From NCBI GenBank assembly GCA_947466075.1, contig CANIBP010000011.1:43499-107498 (forward strand): DNA of 64,000 nucleotides, written 5' to 3'. The stretch comes from Verrucomicrobiaceae bacterium. Lineage in GTDB: Bacteria > Verrucomicrobiota > Verrucomicrobiia > Verrucomicrobiales > Verrucomicrobiaceae. Below are positions 39,682 through 48,018 of the stretch, in pieces. Positions within the stretch are counted from its first letter, which is position 1, and every line of letters begins with the position of its first letter. The position numbers were made by a program, and so were the translations under genes. Under the pieces are notes generated by a model. The model had not been told where the DNA came from, did not search any database, and saw only the letters and a program-made list of their open reading frames with translations.

Positions 39682-40658
39682 GATGCGGTGAGCAGTGCGG
39701 TGGCGGATTCGAGGCATGCCACGGCATCAGCGCCCGTGCAGGCAGGTTGTGCGGCGCGACCTTCAAGACATGCCAGCAGATCGTCCACGGCATGAACGAT
39801 GGCATCCTTGAGGCAGTGGAGCTGGATGTCTTCGTCTCCTAGGTTCACGTAACCGGCGTACAGCGGGCTTTCGACGATGCGTGAGCGCAGAATGCGATGA
39901 CCGCCGTTCAAAATGCGCACGCGTCCGGCGGTGCCGAGGATGTCCATTTCAAACAGTGTGAAGGCGGTGTGATCGAGGGCGCTGAGCGTGGCGGGAATGC
40001 CGCCAGCGCAGATGATTTGAGCAGAAGGCGTGTGTTCATCCGGCCTCAATGTCGTGGGCACAGCGACGTGCTCGATGTCGCCGATCAAATAGCGCAGCAG
40101 ATCGAGCCAGTGCGTACCGTTGTGGATGATGCCTTTGCCGTAATAGCCGTGAACCTGCTGCACACGGCCAAACACACCCTGCCGCAGTTCGTGGCGCAAC
40201 TGCTGGAACGCCGGGCAGAAACGCCGCGAGTAGTTTACCGAGAGAATCACGCCCTTTTGTGAGGCCATCTGCACCAGCGCACGGGCTTCATCGAATGCGA
40301 CGTCCAGCGGTTTTTCCATTATCACCGCACGGGTGGATGATGGTGAGAGAGCCAATCGCAGCATGGCGGCGTGGCTTTCATCCGGCGTGCAGATGCTTAC
40401 GATGTCCGGACGCAGCGTGGACAGCATCTCTACCGGATCGTTAAACGCTGAGCAAGGGCCGAAGGCCGATGCAGCAGCTTGCGCACGTCCCAGATCATGG
40501 TCTGCGAGTCCCACGAGTGTGATGCGTGGATGGCGTGCATAGGCTTCTGCGTGGGACTGCACGCCGACGGTGGTTGGATCACGCGCCGTGCCCGCACCGA
40601 TCCAGCCGCAGCCGATCACCACTGCGCGAAACGGGCAGGTTGTCTCGTCATTCGTCAT
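39678..40658 (-). CDS. Gfo/Idh/MocA-family oxidoreductase
   Basis: About 326 residues: N-terminal Rossmann domain (RAVVIGCGWIGAG), SICTPDESHAAMLR, EKPLDVAFDEA (the EKP motif) and the C-terminal half (GRVQQVHGYYGKGIIHNGTHWLDLLRYL). These NAD(P) enzymes oxidise sugars or nucleotide sugars. Next to a DegT-type aminotransferase it could supply a keto sugar for amination, as WbpB does for WbpE; this is inference. The start is unsure: ATG 40658 lies in a dispersed repeat, while TTG 40706 would overlap the upstream stop (TTGA). Confidence 0.8.
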   Translation of the reverse strand: MTNDETTCPFRAVVIGCGWIGAGTARDPTTVGVQSHAEAYARHPRITLVGLADHDLGRAQAAASAFGPCSAFNDPVEMLSTLRPDIVSICTPDESHAAMLRLALSPSSTRAVIMEKPLDVAFDEARALVQMASQKGVILSVNYSRRFCPAFQQLRHELRQGVFGRVQQVHGYYGKGIIHNGTHWLDLLRYLIGDIEHVAVPTTLRPDEHTPSAQIICAGGIPATLSALDHTAFTLFEMDILGTAGRVRILNGGHRILRSRIVESPLYAGYVNLGDEDIQLHCLKDAIVHAVDDLLACLEGRAAQPACTGADAVACLESATALLTAS

Positions 40659-40673
40659 TCGGATTTCGTCATT
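40646..40673. repeat. Dispersed GTCATTC/GAATGAC repeat, copy 2
   Basis: The plus strand reads cgtcattcgtcattcggatt then tcgtcatt. It matches the copy at 18633-18657. On the minus strand its GAATGACGAATGACGA words supply the ATG used as a start of the oxidoreductase. Confidence 0.6.
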
Positions 40674-40702
40674 GCAGGCACCCGTGTTGGAAAAGACGCG
40701 GC

Positions 40703-42076
40703 TCAACGCACATTGGTATCCATGGCCGCAGCCACCGGGGTGAACAGCGTGCCTGAGTCCGGCACAGTGCGGGCGATTTCGGCGGCATGTTCGAGCACGC
40801 GTTCCATCGCGCTGGCCACATCGTCCATGTCTTCCGGCGTCAGGGGCTCACGCACGACGGGGCATAGCAGCATTTCGTTTTTGTACAGATTCTCGGTCAC
40901 CGGGCAGATGCCTTCGCTGTAGTCCGGCCAGCCAGCAGGAGCAAGATTGAAGGGGAAGCCTTTGGAGCCGATGGCGATGCGCTTCTGATAAATCGGACTG
41001 AGGTAAAGGGGCTTTACATAGCCTTCGGTGAGCGCCGTGCCTTCAAAGCCCTCCGGCTTCGGCAGTTCTGCCAGCACCGCTTTGACGAACTGATGGCGGC
41101 TGAGACCGGCCTGCTGGGCATTGAAATGCACGGGCAGCAGGTAGTAGGCATGCGTGCCATGCTCGGGATGCGCTTGCGCACGCAAGCCTGGCAGCTTGTC
41201 GATGCGTTGACGCAGATGAGAGGCCAGCGCGGCACGCGTGGTGAGGCAGGCGTCGAGCTTGTTCATCTGGGCGCTGCCGATGGCCGCCTGAACTTCGGTG
41301 AGGCGGTAGTTGCTGCCGATGCAGTTCACCAGTTCCGCCGGATCCTCGCCGGTGACCACGTTTTCGCCGTGGTTGCGGATCAACCGGCAGCGCTGGGCCA
41401 GATCATCGTTGTTCGTCACGATCACGCCGCCTTCGCCGGTGTGGATGTGCTTGTGAAAGTTCAGGCTGAAGCCGCCGAGGTCGCCGATGGCACCCACCGG
41501 CTTGTCTTTGTAAAAAACTCCGGGTGCCTGGGCCGCATCCTCAATGACCTTGAGGTTGTGCTTGCGGGCCAGGGCCATGATTTCATCCATCTCCGCCGGA
41601 TGACCGAACAAATGCACGACCATGATGGCCTTTGTGCGCGGCGTGATGCGTGTCGCGATGGATTTGGCCGAGATGCAGAAGGTGTCGGGATCAATGTCGG
41701 CAAACACCGGGATGCCGCCGTAAAACAGGCAGCAGGTGGCCGAGGCCGACATGGTGTAGGGCGGGCAGATGATTTCATCTCCCGGTTCGATGCCGATGGC
41801 ACCGACAGCGGCCACCAGGCCGGTGGTCCAGGAGCTCACGCTGATGGCGTGCTTGAAGCCGTAGCGCTGGCACCAGATGGCTTCGAAGTCGGTGACACGC
41901 TTGCCGCCGTTGAAAAATTTGCCGCTGGCACCGATGAAGGCGGACAGTACGTCGCTTTCGATCACTTCGCGCACGGCCGTCTGCTCGGCCTGGCTCATCG
42001 TGACGCGGGGGGCGAAGGGGCGGGTGCGGATGGGATCACCGCCGAGAATGGCTGGCTTGCTGGAGGATGAAGGCAT
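40703..42076 (-). CDS. DegT/DnrJ/EryC1/StrS aminotransferase
   Basis: A 457-residue PLP enzyme: SVSSWTTGLVAAVGAIGIEPGD, PPYTMSASATCCLFYGGIPV, VIEDAAQAPG and the Schiff-base loop LNFHKHIHTGEGGVIVTNND (Lys). The family aminates keto nucleotide sugars or acts as sugar dehydratase. It is longer than the usual 370-390 residues because of a C-terminal extension (EGICPVTENLYKNEMLLCP). ATG 42076 was chosen as the first start directly before the domain. It is the first gene of the minus-strand operon 42076-36504 and overlaps the oxidoreductase region. Confidence 0.88.
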   Translation of the reverse strand: MPSSSSKPAILGGDPIRTRPFAPRVTMSQAEQTAVREVIESDVLSAFIGASGKFFNGGKRVTDFEAIWCQRYGFKHAISVSSWTTGLVAAVGAIGIEPGDEIICPPYTMSASATCCLFYGGIPVFADIDPDTFCISAKSIATRITPRTKAIMVVHLFGHPAEMDEIMALARKHNLKVIEDAAQAPGVFYKDKPVGAIGDLGGFSLNFHKHIHTGEGGVIVTNNDDLAQRCRLIRNHGENVVTGEDPAELVNCIGSNYRLTEVQAAIGSAQMNKLDACLTTRAALASHLRQRIDKLPGLRAQAHPEHGTHAYYLLPVHFNAQQAGLSRHQFVKAVLAELPKPEGFEGTALTEGYVKPLYLSPIYQKRIAIGSKGFPFNLAPAGWPDYSEGICPVTENLYKNEMLLCPVVREPLTPEDMDDVASAMERVLEHAAEIARTVPDSGTLFTPVAAAMDTNVR

Positions 42077-42194
42077 GAAAATGAGGCTTGCGTCGGGGAT
42101 GCGAGTGCCTAACAGACACAAGCACGCCAGGAATGCAACTGCCGTGCTTTTGAGGGTGGTTCAAGCCGCCTTTGCCTGTTTTGATTTTCTCCTC

Positions 42195-43541
42195 ATGCCG
42201 ATTCCCATTCTGTTTCCGATCGAAGTCACCAGCCGTGAGCTGGATGCGAGGCTGCTGCTGGCGGCGCACTGCGCTGGAGAGGGCCGCACGGTGTTTCTGG
42301 GGCAGGACCGGGGCATCTACCGTCTGGCACGGCGCTGGCGTGGCGGCATCTATGTGGGCAAACAAATCCTGGTGGGCGGGCAGAAACCGAACCTGACCAA
42401 GTACCGTGTGCTCAAGGAGCGTGGTTTCCGCGTGATGTTTTTAGCGGAGGAGGAGCCGGTGTTTGGCGAGGAAGCGGATCTCGACCGCGACCAGTTCCTG
42501 CAAATGTTTCATCCCAACTGGCTCGATTCGGATGATGTGATCTGCGCCTGGGGTGAGTTTTCCGCCGAAGTGTTCCGCAGTGCGGCACGACCGGATGCAG
42601 CAGCTATTCATGTGACCGGACATCCGCGCTTTGACCTGTGCAAGCCGGAACTGGCCTGCATGTATGAGTCCGAGACGGAGGCGATCCGAAAGCGTTTCGG
42701 CAAGTTCATCCTGCTGAACACGAAGTTCGCGCTGGCGAGCAACCTGCCGGCGTTCTTGAGCGTCAAAAACGCCTTCACCGGACAGGTGGCGGGTGGCGAC
42801 GCCGCCGAATACTGGCTGCAATTCCACGCCTACCATGCACGCCTGCAAACGGCCTACATCGTGCTCGCCAACCGGCTGCGGAAAGAGTTTCCCGACTACC
42901 ACATCGTACTGCGTCCGCATCCCGGGGAAGATCCCGCCTGCTACAACGCCGTGCTGGGTGGCATCAAGAATGTGAGCGTCCTCACGGAAGGCAGCGTGCT
43001 GCCATGGCTGGCTGCTGCCTCGGTGCTGGTGCATACCGGCTGCACGACGGGCCTGGAGGCCTGCCATCTCACGCCGCGCATCATTCAGTATGCGCCGGAT
43101 GTCGGTTACGTGTTCGAGCAGCATCTGCCCTCACTCGTCGGTGCGGTGTGTGGCACCGAGGACGAAGTCGTGCGCGAGATTCGCGGTGGTACGCGTTTGA
43201 CAGTGGAACCGGCTGCTGAGCGGCGTATCTCGCGCATCATCGCCAACTTCTCGCCCCAACTAATGTCTTCCGAACGCATTGGGGCTCTGGTGGCGGAGGA
43301 AGCCAAAAAGATGCCTGCATCGGCCACGCAGGGTCGTTTGGCCGAGTTGGAGCATCTGGCGCGAAGCTTGGTGCAGCCGCGCAATCAGCGTCAGCGCAAG
43401 GCGGGGGGGGTGCCGAGAAAATTCGAGCCCTTCGAGCCCGCTGTCATCAATGCTAAACTTCGTGTGCTGGAAGGCTTGGTGGGCAAACGCCTCAAAAGCC
43501 GCCTGATCAGCCGGTTTATGGTGGAAATCAGTGCCGCATGA
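42195..43541 (+). CDS. Surface carbohydrate biosynthesis protein (GT-B-like)
   Basis: A 448-residue protein whose start MPIPILFPIEVTSRELDARL LLAAHCAGEG matches the 'surface carbohydrate biosynthesis' family (TIGR04396-like, from memory). Later motifs are HVTGHPRFDL, IVLRPHPGEDP and SVLVHTGCTTGLEACHL, the last resembling the donor half of CDP-glycerol transferase and NeuC-like folds. Its role in glycan assembly is not known. The coding sequence contains an eight-G tract at 43403-43410 near the 3' end. It overlaps the next gene by ATGA. Confidence 0.7.
   Translation: MPIPILFPIEVTSRELDARLLLAAHCAGEGRTVFLGQDRGIYRLARRWRGGIYVGKQILVGGQKPNLTKYRVLKERGFRVMFLAEEEPVFGEEADLDRDQFLQMFHPNWLDSDDVICAWGEFSAEVFRSAARPDAAAIHVTGHPRFDLCKPELACMYESETEAIRKRFGKFILLNTKFALASNLPAFLSVKNAFTGQVAGGDAAEYWLQFHAYHARLQTAYIVLANRLRKEFPDYHIVLRPHPGEDPACYNAVLGGIKNVSVLTEGSVLPWLAAASVLVHTGCTTGLEACHLTPRIIQYAPDVGYVFEQHLPSLVGAVCGTEDEVVREIRGGTRLTVEPAAERRISRIIANFSPQLMSSERIGALVAEEAKKMPASATQGRLAELEHLARSLVQPRNQRQRKAGGVPRKFEPFEPAVINAKLRVLEGLVGKRLKSRLISRFMVEISAA
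43403..43410 (+). repeat. Eight-G homopolymer inside a coding region
   Basis: G8 in the codons for Ala-Gly-Gly-Val of the surface carbohydrate protein, about 40 codons before its stop. Such tracts are prone to slipped-strand change and would alter only the C-terminus and the ATGA coupling to the next gene. Confidence 0.7.
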
Positions 43542-44236
43542 AGATGAACCTCGAGATTTCCGAAAGCGATCTATTGCTCCTGGTGTGCCGCCAGCTCGAA
43601 TCGTTGTTCCTATCGCTCAAAGTTGGGGAAAAGGAGTGCCTGGAGGCAATGATCCGCCAGACACTGCCGCGCTGTGAGCACTGCTTTCTCCATACTCGCG
43701 TGAAGCGCTACGTGATCGACGGTGTCGCCCAGTTTAATCCTTATCACTCCGGGAAGTATGCGGTCTTCCTCTACTTTCTCTCTAACACACTGTTCAATCA
43801 GGCGGCACCAGAGATGCGCAGCCTTGCAGATCGCTTGTATTTCCTGAACAAGGCGCTCAATGGCGTCGAGTTGTATTACGAGGTCGCGCTGCCCTCCATT
43901 TTCATGCTGGACCATCCCGTGGGAAGCGTCATTGGTCGGGCGGAATTCCAGGACTACTTCTCGTTCTCCCAGAACTGCACGGTTGGAAACAACTGGGACT
44001 GCTATCCCCGCATTGGACGCCGTGTGGCCATGCTCTCTGGTTCCAAAATCATTGGCGACTGCCAACTGGGTAACAACGTGATCTTGGCCGCCAACGCCTG
44101 CGTGATCGACTCCAACGTGCCGGATTGTTCCATCGTTTTCGGCAGTTCACCGAATTTGACCTTCAAACACCGCTCCGAGGCCTTCTTTGAGTCCTACTTT
44201 GAGACTGCAGGCGGAGTGAAACCGAACTGCGACTGA
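43538..44236 (+). CDS. Serine-acetyltransferase-like left-handed beta-helix protein
   Basis: A 232-residue protein whose C-terminal half carries hexapeptide-type turns (IGRAEFQDYFSFSQNCTVGN, IGRRVAMLSGSKIIGD, LGNNVILAANACVIDSNV), while the N-terminal half is helical, the arrangement of CysE-type acetyltransferases. DHPVGSVIG replaces the usual DPA-H region, so the acceptor is probably not serine; a glycan or nucleotide-sugar acceptor fits the locus. The ATG overlaps the upstream stop (ATGA). Confidence 0.65.
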   Translation: MKMNLEISESDLLLLVCRQLESLFLSLKVGEKECLEAMIRQTLPRCEHCFLHTRVKRYVIDGVAQFNPYHSGKYAVFLYFLSNTLFNQAAPEMRSLADRLYFLNKALNGVELYYEVALPSIFMLDHPVGSVIGRAEFQDYFSFSQNCTVGNNWDCYPRIGRRVAMLSGSKIIGDCQLGNNVILAANACVIDSNVPDCSIVFGSSPNLTFKHRSEAFFESYFETAGGVKPNCD

Positions 44237-44237
44237 T

Positions 44238-45506
44238 CTATCGGCACGGCGTGCCTTTGCCGATGCAGACGTAGTGGTCGTCGGTGTAGCTGGGACGTTT
44301 GCTGGAAGTCGCCGTGTGCGTGAGATCGAAGCTGGATGCCTGAGGTTGCTTCTCCGAGGCCACGGGAAGATTCAGGAGGTCGATCTGCTGCTGCCACTGC
44401 CAGTTGGCATCGCGTTTCCACAAGGATGGGCTGCGATGTTGGTCGGTAACCCACTGGAAGGCGTTGGGGGTGATGCCCAGCCAGTCCAGGAAGGCATCCA
44501 AGTGCTTCGGTGGCTGATTTTGCCAAGTGCGGGCGGTTTCCACGGTCTCCTGGCGACTGAGGCGGCCCCAGCGGAGTTCGCGCACGGCGTGGTCCGTAGC
44601 TTTGCCGTAGCCGTGCTTCAGATACTTGAGGTAGTCATGCACGTCTGAGTAATTAAAACAGTCCACATCGTTGTAGAGATCGAAGGTGCGTGTCTGCGGA
44701 CCGCTTTCATAGCCGTAGGTGGCAAGCATTTGATCGTGCTGCCGTCGCGTGTCCCAGGGGATGAAATTTCCGAGGTAGATGCCACGCACTCCGACGCGTT
44801 GCAGTTCATCATAAGCTGGGTAGGTCCACGGCAGTACGTCACGCGGCTGAATGTGGTCAAACTCATGCACCAAGTCTTCGGCCTCCAGGCCCATCAGATC
44901 GTGGTCCTTGCGGTAGCGGCGGGTCATTTCGACCTGATGAACGTGGGAAAACATGCCTGTCTGGTCCAGGCCCTGATGAGCGCCCCAGATGATGAGCGGA
45001 ATCTGAAAACGAACGGCGGTTTGCACCGGGAAAACCGTCTGTCCTGCAAGGCAATGCCAGTAGATGCTGCCCAGCCGACGCAGCGTGGCGCGGGTGACTT
45101 TGCGGACTGTGTCAGGATTGGCGGTGAAAGTGAGGATGTCTGAGTCGAAGACGGTGCGCAACCGGGCGAGATTGCGGATGCCGAGGTCGGTGTTGTAGAG
45201 CTTGTTGTAGGTGACGAGCAGGGGATTGAGGCCGAGCTTCTTGACCGTGTGGACGATGAAGAATGAGTCACGCGCACCGCTGACGGGCACGATGCAGTCG
45301 TAGTTTTGGCCGTTTTTGGAGCGATATGGCTCCACGAGTCGTTCGAGAGCCTTCCAGCGCAGGTCCCAGTCGAGCGTCTGCTTTTCCTCATGCACGCGGC
45401 AGCCGGAGCATACGCCTTCTTCATCCAGCACGAGGCCCAAAGGTTGCCAAGTGGTGTAAAGGCAGCGCACGCAGGCGCGAGGCGGCTGGCTGTGAGGTGA
45501 CGTCAT
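44238..45506 (-). CDS. N-acetyl sugar amidotransferase paralogue with variant PP-loop
   Basis: A 422-residue protein homologous over its length to the PseA/WbpG/WbuX amidotransferases: an N-terminal zinc-ribbon-like CVRC...CSGC (residues 12-36), a PP-loop region at 76-81 reading SGARDS where SGGxDS is expected, LNPLLVTYNKLYNTDLG and PLIIWGAHQG. These ATP-dependent enzymes take ammonia from HisH-HisF and convert an N-acetyl into an acetamidino group on a sugar acid. The Gly-to-Ala change in the PP-loop may modify ATP use. ATG 45506 overlaps the hisF stop (ATGA), so it is the last gene of the Pse operon. Confidence 0.78.
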   Translation of the reverse strand: MTSPHSQPPRACVRCLYTTWQPLGLVLDEEGVCSGCRVHEEKQTLDWDLRWKALERLVEPYRSKNGQNYDCIVPVSGARDSFFIVHTVKKLGLNPLLVTYNKLYNTDLGIRNLARLRTVFDSDILTFTANPDTVRKVTRATLRRLGSIYWHCLAGQTVFPVQTAVRFQIPLIIWGAHQGLDQTGMFSHVHQVEMTRRYRKDHDLMGLEAEDLVHEFDHIQPRDVLPWTYPAYDELQRVGVRGIYLGNFIPWDTRRQHDQMLATYGYESGPQTRTFDLYNDVDCFNYSDVHDYLKYLKHGYGKATDHAVRELRWGRLSRQETVETARTWQNQPPKHLDAFLDWLGITPNAFQWVTDQHRSPSLWKRDANWQWQQQIDLLNLPVASEKQPQASSFDLTHTATSSKRPSYTDDHYVCIGKGTPCR

Positions 45507-46273
45507 GGAGCGGTGAGGTGCAGAGAACGAATGGATGGCGTGGTGGCGAGGACGCCGCGCTTCACTTCGGTGATGGCGCACTCACTGTGGGCAAAGAGAT
45601 TGCCGGCGCAGGCTCCGGCAACTCGGCTGGCGCGGAAGACGTCTTTAAAGTGCTGGGTGCTGCCTGCGCCGCCGCTGATGATGACAGGAACAGCCACATC
45701 GGCTGCATGAGCAGCTAGGGCGAGATCAAATCCCTGCATCTGGCCGTCGGCATGCACGGCGTGCAGGATGATTTCACCAATGCCGCGTTGTTCCAATTCA
45801 TGCATCCAATCTTCAAGCGAGGTGTCAATGCAACGGTGTGTCAGATGCTCATAGACACGCAGTTTGCCCTCGACGGCAAGGACATCTATCCAAGCGACGA
45901 TGCACTGGGATCCGAAAAACTGCGCAGCTTCCTGCACGAAGGTGCCGTGCTTGCGTGCGGTGGTATTGACGAAGATGCGCTCCGCACCGCTACGCAGCAG
46001 ATCTTCCACTTGCTCGATGGTTTGAATGCCGCCTCCGACGGTGAGAGGCGTGCGCAGATACTTCGTGGCGCGGATGATGAGATTTTTGGAAACCAGACGT
46101 CCCTCTGCAGAGGCGGTGATGTCTGCCATCACGATTTCATCGGCCTGCCACTGATCGAAGGCCTCGGCAATGACGACGGGATCACCGATGGGCAAGTGCT
46201 GACGGAACGCGATGCTCTGCACGGCTAGTGGGCCGCGTGTGAAGATGGAGCCTATGATGCGTCGAAGGGCCAT
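45503..46273 (-). CDS. hisF: HisF-like protein, probable ammonia-channel partner of the amidotransferases
   Basis: A 256-residue (beta-alpha)8 barrel aligning with HisF from the first residue ([41 protein letters not shown]). The first catalytic Asp of true HisF (Asp11 in the CLDV motif) is Phe here, and Lys19 is Gln, while the Asp130 region (QCIVAWIDVL) is kept. This should disable imidazole-glycerol-phosphate formation but leave the barrel able to bind HisH and pass ammonia. It lies between hisH and an amidotransferase, as in O-antigen loci with WbpG, not among histidine genes. Confidence 0.85.
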   Translation of the reverse strand: MALRRIIGSIFTRGPLAVQSIAFRQHLPIGDPVVIAEAFDQWQADEIVMADITASAEGRLVSKNLIIRATKYLRTPLTVGGGIQTIEQVEDLLRSGAERIFVNTTARKHGTFVQEAAQFFGSQCIVAWIDVLAVEGKLRVYEHLTHRCIDTSLEDWMHELEQRGIGEIILHAVHADGQMQGFDLALAAHAADVAVPVIISGGAGSTQHFKDVFRASRVAGACAGNLFAHSECAITEVKRGVLATTPSIRSLHLTAP

Positions 46274-46276
46274 GGA

Positions 46277-46894
46277 TCAGGGCAGGGGATGTCGGGAGCG
46301 CACGACGTTGAGAAACCAAGCCAGGAAGATTTCGCCGCTGGTCTGACTCTTTTCTGGGTGAAACTGGCAACCGATGATGTTTTTCCAGCGCAGGCAGGCT
46401 GGGAAACGGCGCTCTCCGCCAGTCAGGGCGATGACTTGATCCTCGGGGCTCTCGTAGAAGTAACTGTGGGAGAAATAGTAGCAGCCGTCGATTCCGCTGC
46501 GGTTGGTGGCCTTCACCTCCATCCATCCCGTGTTGGGCACGGTACCTTCGTCTGCGGGAAGACGTTTCACGGTCCCTGCCAGCAAGTCCAAGCCGCGTAC
46601 ACCGGGAGATTCTTCTGAGGCGGCAGCAAACAACTGCATGCCCAAGCAAATGCCAAGAACGGGCTTTTCTTCATCCCGGATGGCAGTGCGGAGTGCCTCG
46701 GTGATTCCAGCTTGCTCCAGGGAGTTCATGGCGGTGGAAAATTCTCCAACGCCTGGCAAAACGAGGAAATCAGCACGGCTGATGTCTTGCGCTGAACGCG
46801 TGATCATGGGACGCGTTCCAGCACGTTGCAGGGCCTGAAAGACACTGCCGACGTTGCCAACGCCGTAGTCGATGATGGCGGCACGCAGTTTCAC
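46277..46894 (-). CDS. hisH: HisH-like glutamine amidotransferase (glutaminase subunit)
   Basis: A 205-residue class I glutaminase: oxyanion motif VLPGVGEFSTAM, nucleophile in GICLGMQ (Cys83) and the His/Glu pair in QFHPEKS (His179, Glu181). All catalytic residues are present, so it should release ammonia from glutamine. It starts in an ATGA overlap with the upstream amidotransferase stop and ends 3 bp before hisF. The set amidotransferase-HisH-HisF is the known acetamidino-forming group of O-antigen and flagellin glycan loci. Confidence 0.9.
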   Translation of the reverse strand: MKLRAAIIDYGVGNVGSVFQALQRAGTRPMITRSAQDISRADFLVLPGVGEFSTAMNSLEQAGITEALRTAIRDEEKPVLGICLGMQLFAAASEESPGVRGLDLLAGTVKRLPADEGTVPNTGWMEVKATNRSGIDGCYYFSHSYFYESPEDQVIALTGGERRFPACLRWKNIIGCQFHPEKSQTSGEIFLAWFLNVVRSRHPLP

Positions 46895-48018
46895 AGTCCT
46901 ACCCCCACGGTGTATTTTCTTTTCCAGCTTCGTGGCCCGGTGCGTTCAAACAGATTTGGATTCACGCAGGTGCCGATGATGCGCCAGAATTCTTCGACGG
47001 TGATGTCGATGAAGGCACAGAAAGACTCGATGTAAGCATCCGAACAGCAGCCGTCGTAGCGCTCAACGAGGTCGATGCCCTGCTCGCGTGTGAGGCGACC
47101 TCGGCGGAGGTCTTCATTCACGTAGTCAGTGATACGGCCAAAGCCGAACTTGAGGTATTTGATCATCTGGTTCATGCCCACCCAGTCTTCATCCAAGGAA
47201 GTGACACCATGGGGGTCTCCAATGGCTGAGGGCGGCTCATCGCGGATGTCCAGGCCACGAAGTGTGGCAAACTGTCCATTTTCGAGAAGTGACCATTCCT
47301 TCCAGAAGTAACCGAGGTAGATGATCTGAATCTGATGCTGATCAAACTCCTGAGGATGCGGATAGCGGTAGGGAAGCAGGTGCGAAGCAGGGACTACTTT
47401 TTCCATCCAGGAGATGTCACCTCCAGCGAGGGTATTCATGTAGCGCAGATTATTACCATCCCAGCCCGCACGGCCTGCGGTGCCGAGATCGCCGAGCTGT
47501 AGCGCTGGATTTTCTCCCCAAATGATCAGCGGGATCTTGTAAGCGATGGCGGTGCGGGGCACACCAGCGAACAGCGCCATCTCGGTGGATTTGCACCAGT
47601 TCTGAAACGTCAAAAAGCTGTGGCGCATGAGCTTGCGCCAGGATTCCGGGGCTGGATTGACGATCAGCGTGTCAAACCCCTGGTAAATGAGCGCGGAAAT
47701 GTTGTCCACGCCGCGCTGAGAGACCTGTTCGGGCGGATAACCCACGCAAACCAGCAGCGGATTGAGACCGAGCACCTCTTTGATGAAGAGCGCCTGTCGC
47801 GTGCTGTCTTTCCCACCGCTAACGCCGATGATGCAGTCGTAACCATCCTGGGTGCGGTGGCCGAAGTTCTTGATGATCGTGTCCAGTTCTGCACGGCGCT
47901 CATCCCAGTCCACATCGGCCAAGGTTTCAAAGTAGCGACATGCCGGGCAGATACCTGCGTCATCAAAGCGCGTGTTGGGCCGTGTGTCAGGCTGCAGGCA
48001 AGTTCGGCAGTAGATCAT
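46891..48018 (-). CDS. pseA: N-acetyl sugar amidotransferase (PseA/WbpG family)
   Basis: A 375-residue PP-loop enzyme: CxxC pairs (CRTC at 4-7, CPAC at 24-27), PP-loop GVSGGKDSTRQAL (SGGKDS at 67-72), LNPLLVCVGYPPEQVS and PLIIWGENPALQLGD. The family makes acetamidino sugars from N-acetyl precursors with ATP and ammonia; PseA does this in the pseudaminic acid pathway of Campylobacter. Here the intact PP-loop and adjacent HisH-HisF support the same reaction. It overlaps the GNAT gene upstream (ATGA). Confidence 0.85.
   Translation of the reverse strand: MIYCRTCLQPDTRPNTRFDDAGICPACRYFETLADVDWDERRAELDTIIKNFGHRTQDGYDCIIGVSGGKDSTRQALFIKEVLGLNPLLVCVGYPPEQVSQRGVDNISALIYQGFDTLIVNPAPESWRKLMRHSFLTFQNWCKSTEMALFAGVPRTAIAYKIPLIIWGENPALQLGDLGTAGRAGWDGNNLRYMNTLAGGDISWMEKVVPASHLLPYRYPHPQEFDQHQIQIIYLGYFWKEWSLLENGQFATLRGLDIRDEPPSAIGDPHGVTSLDEDWVGMNQMIKYLKFGFGRITDYVNEDLRRGRLTREQGIDLVERYDGCCSDAYIESFCAFIDITVEEFWRIIGTCVNPNLFERTGPRSWKRKYTVGVGL

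Noticed and set aside
41093..42070. 325-codon open frame antisense to the DegT aminotransferase
   Set aside because: Shadow frame; the minus-strand gene has all PLP-enzyme motifs.
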